Positions 27,306-37,370 of a stretch of 64,000 nucleotides of DNA are shown piece after piece. Both the position numbers and the translations under genes were made by a program. The notes under the pieces were generated by a model, which did not search any database, was not told the DNA's origin, and saw only the letters and a program-made list of their open reading frames with translations. The DNA is from Saccharicrinis aurantiacus (GTDB lineage Bacteria > Bacteroidota > Bacteroidia > Bacteroidales > Marinilabiliaceae). The stretch lies in assembly GCF_001660705.2 (NCBI RefSeq), contig NZ_LYBV02000026.1:186001-250000 (forward strand), in the 5' to 3' direction. Each line of letters begins with the position of its first letter. Position 1 is the stretch's first letter.

Positions 27306-29075
27306 CTAATCTACGTTAGGGTTGGTTTGAGACTCATCAACAGATATTGGCCAGTAAGCATGTATCTCTTTAATGTAGTTTTGAGCAGCTTGCTCAAAAT
27401 CGATTAAGGTAGATCCATCGCCTGGGTTAGCGCCACGTTCGAGAGCTGCATATTTAGTTTTACCACCATAGGTATATGCTGCAGTATGATATCTTTCGCG
27501 AGATAAAAATTGGAATCTTTCTTTGGCAATACCCCAACGAGTTAAATCGCGTTGACGAATGGCATGTCCTTCTAAGCATAACTCTAGGGGACGTTCAATA
27601 TACATAAGATGGTCCATTAGCATTGTAGCATCATATGATATCTCATCAAAGGCAGTGTAAGTGGGGTAGTTGTTGGATCGTAGGCCGATTAACTCTAAAG
27701 CAGAACGATCGCGAACTAAATTAATATAATCGATTGCTTCACTTGTACCACCATCATTATTTCCTCCTTCAATTAAACACTCAGCATACATTAAGTACAC
27801 ATCAGCTAATCGCATTAAGCGAAAGTTAACACCAGAGCGACGTAATAAATCATTTTCGTTTTCAACAATATCCCAATTTGAGTTTTTACGAAAATAGCCA
27901 AACTCCAAATTATTGAATGCTGATGTTTCAATAGGTTTATCACCATAGTAATTTAGATATAAATCATCAACGAAAGCGATTGAATGTGAGGCACGCAAAG
28001 AGTAGTTGCGGGTAACTTCAAATCCATCGTCGTTAATTACTTTATTTCGAGGATCTTCTTCACTAATTTTTTCTTCTTTAAAAGCCATTGCTAACCAACA
28101 GCTTGGTAGTATAGTTCTGAAGCCTCCGGTGCTTCCTCCTGAGAAACCTTGACCGTATTGGTTATACATCCTCTTATCTGCATTGGTTTCTTCTGTTTTT
28201 AAATCAGTATCGTATGATATTTCAAAAATAGACTCTTGATTAAATTCGCCATTCGTTGTCATATTCATACTTACATCAACTAAGTCATAAGGGCCATTTT
28301 CTATAATATCTTTAAGATATACTGCTGCCATTTCGTAATCAGCACCATTAGGAATATAAAGATAGCTTTGAGCTAAAGCCATTGCAGCTGCTCCTTTTGA
28401 AGCTCGGGCTGCAGCTTGTGGGTCATCTGCTAAACCATCGGAATAATCTGTTCTAACAAAGGGAAGGTTTTCGTATGCATATACTAAATCCTCAGTGAAG
28501 AATGCTCTAACGACTTCTTCTTTTTGTAGATTTTGGTAAAAATCTTCTTGTGTTTCGGGCACAAAATCGTACATAATTACTTCTCCTTTGTTAAAAGAGT
28601 TGTGAACCCAGAAGTGGAATAGGCCTCTGAAAAATCGAGCTTCACCCATTAGTAGGGTCCATTTTTCTATGTCTTCTTCTGTTTCCATATCTTCTCTAAT
28701 TCCATTAAGGCCAGCAATTACTTGATTTGAACGGAAAATACCTTTGTAAAGGTTATCCCATTTGTTGCGTAAAGAAGGCATTGTATTGGTGAAATTTTGA
28801 GCATATACCATACCGTTGTCACCATTTAAATTTGGGCGTCCAAAGCCGGGCCATCCTAAATCAGACCGAAGTGTTTCTGTGTATACCTCTAAGGTATTTT
28901 GGTGACGTAATGAGGCGTACACAGATATCAATCCGCTTTCGCAGTCTTTAAGGTTTTTCCAATACTGGTCAGTAGTATTCTCATTTGGGTTTCCTTGGGT
29001 TAAGAAGTCATCGCAGCTTTGTAGTGTAAAAAGAGCGAGTATTGCTACAGCTATGTATTTTATTTTATGCGTCAT
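27306..29075 (-). CDS. SusD/RagB family starch-binding-like lipoprotein
   Basis: A 589-residue lipoprotein (lipobox 'LQSC', then DDFLTQGNPN). The SusD pattern is clear: N-terminal 'YWKNLKDCESGLISVYASLR', TPR-like helices with 'LMGEARFFRGLFHFWVHNSF' and the late 'LRLADVYLMYAECLIEGG' block ('LMRLADVYLMYAE' here). SusD caps the SusC pore on the outer surface and captures the glycan. It starts 25 bp after susC, in the same operon. Confidence 0.95.
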   Translation of the reverse strand: MTHKIKYIAVAILALFTLQSCDDFLTQGNPNENTTDQYWKNLKDCESGLISVYASLRHQNTLEVYTETLRSDLGWPGFGRPNLNGDNGMVYAQNFTNTMPSLRNKWDNLYKGIFRSNQVIAGLNGIREDMETEEDIEKWTLLMGEARFFRGLFHFWVHNSFNKGEVIMYDFVPETQEDFYQNLQKEEVVRAFFTEDLVYAYENLPFVRTDYSDGLADDPQAAARASKGAAAMALAQSYLYIPNGADYEMAAVYLKDIIENGPYDLVDVSMNMTTNGEFNQESIFEISYDTDLKTEETNADKRMYNQYGQGFSGGSTGGFRTILPSCWLAMAFKEEKISEEDPRNKVINDDGFEVTRNYSLRASHSIAFVDDLYLNYYGDKPIETSAFNNLEFGYFRKNSNWDIVENENDLLRRSGVNFRLMRLADVYLMYAECLIEGGNNDGGTSEAIDYINLVRDRSALELIGLRSNNYPTYTAFDEISYDATMLMDHLMYIERPLELCLEGHAIRQRDLTRWGIAKERFQFLSRERYHTAAYTYGGKTKYAALERGANPGDGSTLIDFEQAAQNYIKEIHAYWPISVDESQTNPNVD

Positions 29076-29100
29076 ATCTCTTCTAGTTAAAATTGGGTTG

Positions 29101-32100
29101 TTAAAAATCTAACTGAACACCGCAGCGGTATTGTGAGGCAATAGGGTAATTACCTTTATCAAGTCCTCTTGTAGCTAATCCATTACCACCAACCTCAGGG
29201 TCGTAACCTGAGTAGTTTGTGATTGTTAAAGGATTGTCAGTTGCTATATACACACGAAATTTTCGAATGCCAATATTGTTTAAAGTACTTTTAGGAAGTG
29301 TGTATCCTAAAGTAACATTACGCAAACGAACAAATGAACCATCCTCAACCCATATATCTGCCCAATCAGCAGAGTTTTGGTGTGAAGATCCACGGTGAGC
29401 AGGTATAGTTGTGTTTGTATTACTTGGTGTCCATTGGTATATCATATCTTGGTGGGTTCGTTCTTGCATGGCATATAAACGAGAACCATTTATGATATCG
29501 TTACCTACAGATGCATACCACTGCATAGAAATATCAAAATTTTTATAGGATGCATTCATATTTAGGCCTAATTCAAAATCGGGCATCCCGCTACCACCAT
29601 ATACTTTATCAGCTTCGGTTAGTTTGCCATCACCATCAGTATCAACATACATTAAGTCGCCTAGTTTCGCTGTAGGATCGAGTTGTTGATATTTTGCCAG
29701 TTTCTCTTCGGTATTGGCTATGCCATTAGTAGGCATTACAAAGAAAGCACCTGCTTCATAGCCTTCTTTTAATCCGGTAATAACATAGTTGTTATTCACT
29801 GCATATCCATTTGAAAATGGATAAATATCAGTGTCGCCACTCATGCGTGTTATGGTATTTTTATTTTTGGTGAATGTACCGTTTACTCCCCAACTAAATT
29901 TACCAGATTGACGCCAACCAGCAGCTAACTCTATACCTTTATTTACCATATCTCCAGCATTTAGTATTACACTTTCACCTCTACCTGCTCCTGTTGATGT
30001 TGGTAACAGTAGGGAGAATAACATATCGTTTTTATTTGATTGGTATATATCGGCAGTAAATGTTAATCGGTTTTTTAACAAACCCATATCGATACCAATA
30101 TTACTCTGAATAGTTGTTTCCCATTTTACATCAGGGTTGGCAAACCCGGTTTGGATATAACCAAGCATCATATCATTGCCCATCGGATAATCATATCCGA
30201 GGCCTACGGTATTTGTATAACTATAATCTGCAAAATTTTGATTTCCGGTTGTACCTATACTAGCACGTAATTTAAATGAGTTTACTGTTTGGGATATTGA
30301 CGACCAGAAATTCTCGTCAGCAATATTCCATGCTGCAGATGCCGAAGGGAACATACCCCATCGGTTTTGTTTAGCAAATCGTGAAGAACCATCTCTACGT
30401 AAACTTGCACTTAGCATATAGCGTCCTTTGTAATCGTATTGAAAGCGGCCAAGCATTCCAACTAGTGTATTTATTTTATCTTGATCGTAAGGACTGGTAC
30501 CCGATCCTGCGTTAGGATCTGCAGTACCACCATTAATCACATACACGCCATCAAAGGCAAGATCCATTTTACTGGCCCAAAAGTGTTCGTTGGTATATTT
30601 TTCGGTTGAGAATACTCCTAATAATTTAAATTTATGATTATTAATTTTTTTGGTGTATGTTAATGAATTTTCCCATGTCATGGTAGTTTTATTGGTACTC
30701 CAATTTTGAATTTTTGAACGAAAATCGGGTCTAATTATTTCATCGCCATTTGCATCAAAAATATTCATTGGCGGATTCACTCGTTTTCTATTGCTATTAT
30801 AAAAGCTAGCGCCAAACCTACTATTAAAATCAAAGCCTTTAGCAATGTTGTATTTAACATTTAGGTTACCATTGAATTGTTGCCCAGTTTCTACATCTGT
30901 TTGCAAAAACTTTTTCATCATGTTACCCATAGTGGTAGCATTTGTTTCGTTAGAACCTTCGCCTACAGTTTGGTCGGGATCAAGGCTTGGTTGAAAGGGT
31001 TTGTATTTATAGGCATCGTATAATAAATTACCTGCTTGTCGTTCGCGCTCATCAACTCGCATCCCTAGGCCTAATGTGAAGTTCCATTTTCCTTTTTTTA
31101 TGTGGGTGTTTGTTCTTAAGTTAAAGCGTTCGTATCCAGAGTTTAATAGAATACCATCCTGATTAAAGTATGACCCAACTAAACTAAAACGTACATCATC
31201 TTTACCCCCTGAAATAGAAACACTATGATTTTGAACAATGGCATTGTCATTCTGTACGGTGTTGATAATATTAGTGTTATTGGTGAAATTTGCAGGGTTT
31301 TGTTGCAGTGCGGTCCAGATATCATCAGAATGTTTTGAATTATTATTCTGTTGAAATTTGTACTCAGAGTACCAATAATCTTCAAATCCCATTAATGGAA
31401 TTCCTGAAGTAATTTTTTGAATACCCATGTAGCTATCTACTGATACTTTTACAGTGCCAGCTTCACCCTGCTTAGTGGTAATTAATATAACACCACCAGC
31501 ACCCCTAGTACCATAAATGGCACATGATGCCGCATCTTTTAATATATCAAGCGTTTCAATTTCGTTATTACTTAGGCGTGGATCTCCTTCTTGTGGAATA
31601 CCATCAACTACAAAAAGAGGAGCATTAGACCCTTCGATAGAACTAATTCCTCTAATTTGTATGTTAGATCCTTCGCCAGGAGCACCTGAAGCAGCTTGTA
31701 CATTAACCCCAGCAACTTGTCCTTGCAAAGCAGTACCTAAATCGGCTGTTGCCATTCGCGTAATATCTTCTGATTTAACTTGGGTAACGGCACCCGATAT
31801 TTCTTTTTTCTTTTGTGTACCATAGCCAATAGCTACTACCTCGTCAAGGCCAATGTATTCAGGTTCGAGAATAATGTCAATGCGCCCGCCCGTTATTACT
31901 TTCTCTGAATTTTTCATTCCAACAAAACTAAATACAAGCGTTTTCCCTCTGTTAGCTTTGATATTAAACTTACCGTCAAGATCTGTTATTGTACCATTTG
32001 TAGTACCCTTTACAACAACACTTGCACCCGGTATTGGCAAGTTATCTTCAGCACTAATAACAATACCTGTTATAAACGATTGCTGTGCAAATATTGATGT

Positions 32101-32175
32101 ACTCAAGGTACTAAGCAAAAATAAGAGTAGCCATTTTTGCCGTGTTTTAAATAATTGTTTTAGATTTTTGTTCAT
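29101..32175 (-). CDS. SusC/RagA TonB-linked outer-membrane transporter
   Basis: A 1024-residue protein. A signal peptide ends 'SIFAQ'. A carboxypeptidase-regulatory-like domain follows ('ITGIVISAEDNLPIPGASV', about 33-110), then a TonB box region ('DEVVAIGYGTQKKKEISG'), the plug ('LGTALQGQVAGVNV', 'IQIRGISSIEGSNAPLFVV', 'LKDAASCAIYGTRGAGGVI') and the barrel to the C-terminal 'YRCGVQLDF'. There is no STN domain, so it should not signal to an anti-sigma factor. It imports a glycan oligomer with SusD and TonB energy. First gene of the operon. Confidence 0.96.
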   Translation of the reverse strand: MNKNLKQLFKTRQKWLLLFLLSTLSTSIFAQQSFITGIVISAEDNLPIPGASVVVKGTTNGTITDLDGKFNIKANRGKTLVFSFVGMKNSEKVITGGRIDIILEPEYIGLDEVVAIGYGTQKKKEISGAVTQVKSEDITRMATADLGTALQGQVAGVNVQAASGAPGEGSNIQIRGISSIEGSNAPLFVVDGIPQEGDPRLSNNEIETLDILKDAASCAIYGTRGAGGVILITTKQGEAGTVKVSVDSYMGIQKITSGIPLMGFEDYWYSEYKFQQNNNSKHSDDIWTALQQNPANFTNNTNIINTVQNDNAIVQNHSVSISGGKDDVRFSLVGSYFNQDGILLNSGYERFNLRTNTHIKKGKWNFTLGLGMRVDERERQAGNLLYDAYKYKPFQPSLDPDQTVGEGSNETNATTMGNMMKKFLQTDVETGQQFNGNLNVKYNIAKGFDFNSRFGASFYNSNRKRVNPPMNIFDANGDEIIRPDFRSKIQNWSTNKTTMTWENSLTYTKKINNHKFKLLGVFSTEKYTNEHFWASKMDLAFDGVYVINGGTADPNAGSGTSPYDQDKINTLVGMLGRFQYDYKGRYMLSASLRRDGSSRFAKQNRWGMFPSASAAWNIADENFWSSISQTVNSFKLRASIGTTGNQNFADYSYTNTVGLGYDYPMGNDMMLGYIQTGFANPDVKWETTIQSNIGIDMGLLKNRLTFTADIYQSNKNDMLFSLLLPTSTGAGRGESVILNAGDMVNKGIELAAGWRQSGKFSWGVNGTFTKNKNTITRMSGDTDIYPFSNGYAVNNNYVITGLKEGYEAGAFFVMPTNGIANTEEKLAKYQQLDPTAKLGDLMYVDTDGDGKLTEADKVYGGSGMPDFELGLNMNASYKNFDISMQWYASVGNDIINGSRLYAMQERTHQDMIYQWTPSNTNTTIPAHRGSSHQNSADWADIWVEDGSFVRLRNVTLGYTLPKSTLNNIGIRKFRVYIATDNPLTITNYSGYDPEVGGNGLATRGLDKGNYPIASQYRCGVQLDF

Positions 32176-32971
32176 GTCTTAAAATTGTAATGTTTTACAT
32201 CTGAATTTTAAGAGCTACGAGAGTTTTGCTTTGTTGAGGTTAATTACAAAGCTTTTTATTGAATTATTAGGTTGAAGGTTGCTTAGTTTGTTAGTCGGCC
32301 ATTTGTAGTAATTTTGTTTATTATTTATAGTTAGTGTTATAATATATAATTACAGTAGTTACATGTTTTACTATTGACTGGATAATTAATCAGGGTGTTT
32401 TTTTTCAATGGAATAACATGCGGATGATTTTTTGGTTTTATTTTTACAATGTTAAACATTTTTTCACATGTCAAATATATAATAACGGATCAGGATATTA
32501 AGGTGATAATGAATTAAAATTACGGGTATTTTTATATTAGTTGTATAATATAAGCGGGAAGTAAATATGTATTATAAGAGAGGTGGAGTTTTTATACTTC
32601 TGAATTTAAGTGAATTGTGTTTGTTTTGAGGTGAATTTTACACTTTGTGTAATATCCGTTATGGGTAATTTAAATATTGATTAAGCAAGCATATTAATCT
32701 TTAAGTTTTATCCTTAAGTAAGTATAAATAAAGCTATGCTTTTAGCCTTGTAATAAAGACTAAAAGAAGTTAATTGAATAAAGTGTATCTAGTAGGTTAT
32801 CGATGTAAAATCTGCAATTTAATTTGAGTGTTACTTTTATATATATCTATAAAGGAGTATTTTAATGCTGTTAAAGATGATCAATCAAGTTTATAAGTCA
32901 TGTTAAATTAAGAATATGACTATTGGGATTGTGTAATTTTGCATTTGCGGTATTAATAATAGTTTGACAGT
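32176..32971. other. Long gene-free divergent region, 796 bp
   Basis: Very AT-rich DNA between the leftward susC operon and the rightward sulfotransferase. No frame of note. A minus-strand TATATTTG box (32472-32479) without a clear -33 element would give susC a leader of about 285 nt. A plus-strand TAATTTTG (32934-32941) lies 31 bp before the sulfotransferase ATG. The region is large enough to hold an operator for an unlinked susCD regulator. Confidence 0.45.
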
Positions 32972-33712
32972 ATGATAAAGAAATTGATAAAATCACTATT
33001 AAATCATCACTTGTATGATACTATATTAGGTAAAAAGGAGTATGGGAAGTTTGTTGTAATTTCTCGCTCACGTACGGGGTCAAATTTGTTAGTATCTTTT
33101 TTAAACAATCATCGCAAAATTCGAGCTTTCGGAGAAAAGTTTGTATATCTGCATAATAGAGATACTAACTCTATCTATAATGAAATTTTCAGAAAGAAAT
33201 CTACCAAGATAACCGGGTTTAAACTCTTTTACTATCACCCTTTAGATTCAGATGATAGATCTATATGGGAGTTATTAAAGAATGATCAGAGTATTAAAAT
33301 TATTCACTTGCGCAGGCGAAATGCATTAAGAGCATATCTATCTCAGAAAATTGCTCAGAATACAAAAGTATGGGTAAACTCTGGGGATAATAATGTGGCA
33401 ACAGATACTAAAAAAGTGCATTTAGATATTGATGAGATGTTTAATGATTTTGAAGATACCAATAATGATATCAATCAAACCAAAAGTACTTTTGATAAGC
33501 ACCAAATGATTGAAGTGTTTTACGAGGATCTTATTCAGGATAGAATTGAAACAATGAACCGTATTTTTGATTTCTTAAATGTTTCGAGGATTCAAGTTAA
33601 AACAACAATGAAGAAACAAAATCCTGAAAAAATTAAGGATCTTGTTATTAATTATGATGCGTTAAAAGAGAGGTTAATTAACTCTGAATATTCATTTATG
33701 TTAGAAGAATAA
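32972..33712 (+). CDS. Sulfotransferase family protein
   Basis: A 246-residue protein with the PAPS 5'-phosphosulfate-binding loop 'VVISRSRTGSNLLVSFLNNH' (residues 28-47) and a later 'IKIIHLRRRNALRAYLSQK' segment, the 3'-phosphate-binding region. This matches the Stf0/LPS-sulfotransferase-like group. It should transfer sulfate from PAPS to a carbohydrate or lipid acceptor in the cytoplasm. No signal peptide. No PAPS-synthesis genes are nearby. It appears monocistronic, so the acceptor cannot be guessed from context. Confidence 0.82.
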   Translation: MIKKLIKSLLNHHLYDTILGKKEYGKFVVISRSRTGSNLLVSFLNNHRKIRAFGEKFVYLHNRDTNSIYNEIFRKKSTKITGFKLFYYHPLDSDDRSIWELLKNDQSIKIIHLRRRNALRAYLSQKIAQNTKVWVNSGDNNVATDTKKVHLDIDEMFNDFEDTNNDINQTKSTFDKHQMIEVFYEDLIQDRIETMNRIFDFLNVSRIQVKTTMKKQNPEKIKDLVINYDALKERLINSEYSFMLEE

Positions 33713-33884
33713 TTGACTGCGTATACTAATCATTCGTTTTTTGCTATATCCATATTAAAGTAAAAAACGCACATTTGTAAATAACAATATCTTATTCCGT
33801 TATCTCTAGTATTTCAGTATTAATTACTACTTTAATTAAGCTAATATTAGCGTATCGTAACTATCCTACTAAATTTATGCACAC

Positions 33885-33980
33885 CCGGCTTAGCGATTGA
33901 AGCGGCATCCTTTGTGAGCCTTCGTTTTGGCGAGCAAAGATATAGTGAAAAGCGCGCCCCTTGGGGAAGCCCCGCTAATA
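33885..33980. repeat. Dispersed intergenic repeat, copy 1
   Basis: It shares the exact 17-mer GGCATCCTTTGTGAGCC (33904-33920) with 47368-47384. Matching flanks are AGCGAT before it, and TGGCGA, GCAAAGATA and AGCGCG after it, in the same order. G+C-rich relative to surroundings and non-coding. The rest of the 345-bp gap (33713-34057) holds no gene. Confidence 0.75.
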
Positions 33981-34057
33981 ATAACTTTTAATAAAGTTGT
34001 GTGTTTATAACTAAACAAGTCTCTTAAAGCTTAATTTTGGAGTCAGATATAAAAAGT

Positions 34058-34837
34058 ATGAGCAATATAGAAATACGTACCATCGATGTGGTGCAATATA
34101 TACAGCCTTTGCGAGAAGGAGGTTCGATGCCAGCCATTGTTATGGCCGATGATGGTTTTCAGTATGTGCTGAAATTTAGAGGGGCAGGACATGGAAAAAA
34201 GATGTTAGTATCGGAGTTGATTGGTGGAGAGTTGGCACGTGCTATGGGACTTAAAGTACCTGAATTAGTGTTTATGAATTTAGTGGATACCTTTAGTAAA
34301 ACGGAACCTGATGAGGAGATTCAGGATTTATTAAAGTTTAGTGAGGGCCTTAATTTAGGTTTGCACTTTTTATCGGGTGCTATCACTTATGATCCCTTGG
34401 TTTCTATAGCTGATTCGATGAGTGCCTCGAAGGTGGTGTTGCTAGATAGTATGATTAGTAATATTGACCGAACGGCAAAAAATACCAACCTGCTGAACTG
34501 GCATAAAGAATTGTGGCTGATTGATCAGGGGGCAAGCTTTTATTTTCATCATAATTGGGAAACATGGAAGAGTCATCTCGATCGTACTTTTCCTTTGGTG
34601 AAGGATCATGTGCTTTTAGAGCGTGCTGAGCATTTAGAAGAGGCTGTTAAAGAGATTAAGCAAGTGGTTACAATTGATAAGATTACTGAAATAGTGAATA
34701 CAATACCAGAGGAGTGGCTTACCGATGAGTCGGAACCGCTTAATGCCAGCGAAATGCGTGCGGCTTATATTCAATTTTTAACTACCCGATTATCAAAAAT
34801 AGATATATTGGCAAAAGAGGCTGAAGATGCAAAATAG
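34058..34837 (+). CDS. HipA-like kinase family protein (HipA_2)
   Basis: A 259-residue protein with a PI3/4-kinase-like HipA core: ATP-site lysine K39 in 'QYVLKFRGAG', 'LVSELIGGELARAMGL', catalytic loop 'SNIDRTAKNTNLL' (D137, N142) and metal-binding D156 in 'LWLIDQGAS'. It is a short HipA relative without the usual N-terminal HipA_1 domain. The ATG at 34058 is preferred to an upstream TTG at 34037. The last 11 bp overlap the DUF3037 gene. HipA proteins phosphorylate proteins such as GltX; the target here is unknown. Confidence 0.83.
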   Translation: MSNIEIRTIDVVQYIQPLREGGSMPAIVMADDGFQYVLKFRGAGHGKKMLVSELIGGELARAMGLKVPELVFMNLVDTFSKTEPDEEIQDLLKFSEGLNLGLHFLSGAITYDPLVSIADSMSASKVVLLDSMISNIDRTAKNTNLLNWHKELWLIDQGASFYFHHNWETWKSHLDRTFPLVKDHVLLERAEHLEEAVKEIKQVVTIDKITEIVNTIPEEWLTDESEPLNASEMRAAYIQFLTTRLSKIDILAKEAEDAK

Positions 34838-35210
34838 AGTGACTTTTGAATATGCCATTATTAGGGTGGTACCCAAGGTGGAGCGCGAAGAGTTTTTTAA
34901 CGTTGGTGTGTTGGTATTCTCGAAACGTAAAAAGTTTTTGGGGATTAAATATTTAGTGAATGAGCAAAAGCTCAATTGCTTTGCTTGCGATTTAGATTTA
35001 GATACCATTAACAGCTACCTGCAAGCATGGGAGAAGGTTTGTAAGGGCGAAGCTAATACGGGCCGTATTTGCGATATGGAATTATCAGATAGGTTCCGTT
35101 GGTTGGCAGCAACACGAAGCACGGTTTTGCAGACCTCAAAAACACATCCGGGTTTAAGCGATAATCCGGCAGAGGATTTAGAGCGCTTGTTTACCGAGTT
35201 TGTTTTATAA
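34827..35210 (+). CDS. DUF3037 family protein
   Basis: A 127-residue protein with the DUF3037 features 'FEYAIIRVVPKVEREEFFNVGVLVFS' at the start (split here by its key residues R-V-E-R-E-E-F-x-N-G-V) and 'FRWLAATRSTVLQTSKTHPGLS' near the end. Its function is unknown. It overlaps the HipA-like kinase by 11 bp, so the pair is co-translated. It is probably a partner, substrate or regulator of the kinase. It carries no helix-turn-helix, so it is not a classic HipB. Confidence 0.83.
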   Translation: MQNRVTFEYAIIRVVPKVEREEFFNVGVLVFSKRKKFLGIKYLVNEQKLNCFACDLDLDTINSYLQAWEKVCKGEANTGRICDMELSDRFRWLAATRSTVLQTSKTHPGLSDNPAEDLERLFTEFVL

Positions 35211-35235
35211 ATAACATTAATCCAATTATACAATC

Positions 35236-37290
35236 ATGAATTTAAAGTTTCCCCTATTAGTGGCATTGATGATGTTTTGCATTGAAGCAATACATGCCCA
35301 AAACGTATTAAGTCCGGCAGATTTATTGAGCCTAAAGGCCAGTAGAACTGTGCAAATGCATCCTGATGGTAATCAGCTGATTTATGCGGTTTATACACCA
35401 CGTACAGCCAATGAAAAACCAGGCGGTTCGCACGGAAAATATATGTTGGCCAATTTAAAAACAAGAGAATCTAAAGCCTTGTTTGCCGATTCGCTTAAAG
35501 CCTATTCTCCTTTATGGAATGCAGCAGGTGATGCCTTGGCATTTAAAATGGTGGTTGAAGGTAAGGTTCAGGTATTTGTTTCTGTTGGCGATGATTTTAA
35601 TCCAATTCAGGTTACCAATGCTATTAATGGCGTTAATACTTACGCTTGGAATCCTGATGGAAAAAGCTTTGTGTACACTTCAACTTCCCTCACTACGGAT
35701 AAAGAGAAAGAATTGAGAAAACGCGGTTATGGTTTTATATTTTATGAGGAAAATCTTAAAAACGATAATCTGTTTAAGGCTGATTTTGACGCAGATTACA
35801 AACTAATTAAAGAAACGCAGCTAAGTAAAGATGTAAATGTATGGGATTTTTCTTTTGATAAAGCAGGTAAGCAGTTGGCTTATACTGCTACGGAATTAAA
35901 GTTAATTGATCAGAAATATATGTTTCGTAAAATTCACATTTACAATTTAGAAACACAAAAACTTACTCAAGTAATTGATAATGTGGGTAAATTGGGTAAT
36001 TACGATTTTAGCCCGAATGGCGAGCAGCTTTGTTATACAGGTGCATTTAATATTAACGACCATGGAGTGAGTACGCTTTATACGGTTAATGTTGATGATG
36101 GAAATATTACCAATGTAACACCAGAAAAATACAAAGGACATATTGCCTGGGCCAATTGGAAATCGGACAAGGAGTTGATTTATTTAGCGCACGAAGGTGT
36201 GTATCCTAAATTATTCTCTTATAAGCCTAAAGGCGATAAGCGCACATTATTATTAGACGCAAAAGAGGCTGGTGCTATTTTTAGTACGCCAGTGTATTCT
36301 TCCGATTTTAAAGCGATGGCATTTACCGGAAATACACCTTCGGATATGTCGAATATTTATACTTGGGATGGGAAGGGAAAGCCAAGCATATTGAGTAACA
36401 TAAATCCAGAGTTGGCATCTAAAACATTGGGCGAACAAGAGATTGTTAGTTTCGAAGCTCGCGATGGTTTAAACATTGAAGGTTTATTAATTAAACCCGT
36501 TAATTATAAAGAGGGAGAAAAATATCCGTTGGTGCTTTATGTACATGGCGGACCAGAATCGCATCATTCTAATGGATGGCTATCACGTTATTCAACACCC
36601 GGTCAGGTAATGGCAGGTAAAGGATACCTAGTAGCCTATATTAATTATAGAGCAAGTACCGGTTATGGTGTTGATTTCGGAATGGAAGGATTTGGAGAGC
36701 CTGCAGGCAAGGAGTTTGATGATTTAGCTGATGCGATTGATTACTTGGTTAAAGAAAAAGGTGCCGATAGAGATAGAGTAGGTATGGCAGGTGGTTCATA
36801 CGGAGGTTATGCCTCGGCTTGGTTTGCCACGTATTATACTGAGTATGTAAAGGCAGTAGCCATGTTTGTGGGTATTTCAAACATTATTAGTAAAAAGGGA
36901 ACTACCGATATTGCCTACGAAGAATTATATGTTCACAGCGGAAAACAGCTTGAGGAGCAATGGGAAATGAACTTGAAGCGAAGCCCAATATATCATGCCC
37001 ATAAAAGTAAAACGGCTACTTTAATTTACGGAGGTGCTGTTGACCCTCGTATTGATCCAGGCCAAAGTAAAGAGTTGTACCGCCGTATGAAAATGAATGG
37101 GCATCCTGCTGTGCGCTTGGTGCAATACCCCGGCGAAGGGCACGGTAATAGAAAACAAGTGGGACAAATTGATGTATTATACCGCCAGATTGATTGGTTA
37201 GATTGGTACGTGAAAGATTTGAAACCATTGGATGGCCCAATGCCAAACCTAGATATTAGCGATAAGTATGGCTTAGATTGGGCGTTTTAA
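35236..37290 (+). CDS. S9 family peptidase (prolyl oligopeptidase-like)
   Basis: A 684-residue exported serine peptidase. The signal peptide ends 'EAIHAQ'. An N-terminal beta-propeller (about 25-400) shows WD40-like blades such as 'SPLWNAAGDALAFK' and 'AYTATELKLI'. The C-terminal alpha/beta-hydrolase has triad S521 in 'GGSYGGYAS', D603 in 'VDPRIDP' and H636 in 'EGHGNR'. It is a dipeptidyl-peptidase or acylaminoacyl-peptidase type that cleaves small peptides in the periplasm. It starts 25 bp after DUF3037 but has no functional link to it. Confidence 0.93.
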   Translation: MNLKFPLLVALMMFCIEAIHAQNVLSPADLLSLKASRTVQMHPDGNQLIYAVYTPRTANEKPGGSHGKYMLANLKTRESKALFADSLKAYSPLWNAAGDALAFKMVVEGKVQVFVSVGDDFNPIQVTNAINGVNTYAWNPDGKSFVYTSTSLTTDKEKELRKRGYGFIFYEENLKNDNLFKADFDADYKLIKETQLSKDVNVWDFSFDKAGKQLAYTATELKLIDQKYMFRKIHIYNLETQKLTQVIDNVGKLGNYDFSPNGEQLCYTGAFNINDHGVSTLYTVNVDDGNITNVTPEKYKGHIAWANWKSDKELIYLAHEGVYPKLFSYKPKGDKRTLLLDAKEAGAIFSTPVYSSDFKAMAFTGNTPSDMSNIYTWDGKGKPSILSNINPELASKTLGEQEIVSFEARDGLNIEGLLIKPVNYKEGEKYPLVLYVHGGPESHHSNGWLSRYSTPGQVMAGKGYLVAYINYRASTGYGVDFGMEGFGEPAGKEFDDLADAIDYLVKEKGADRDRVGMAGGSYGGYASAWFATYYTEYVKAVAMFVGISNIISKKGTTDIAYEELYVHSGKQLEEQWEMNLKRSPIYHAHKSKTATLIYGGAVDPRIDPGQSKELYRRMKMNGHPAVRLVQYPGEGHGNRKQVGQIDVLYRQIDWLDWYVKDLKPLDGPMPNLDISDKYGLDWAF

Positions 37291-37370
37291 TGTTGAATGG
37301 AAAGTGCAGTAGGTGAAATAATTACGCCTACTATTTAAATAGTATTCTTAATCTCTAGATATAATAATTG

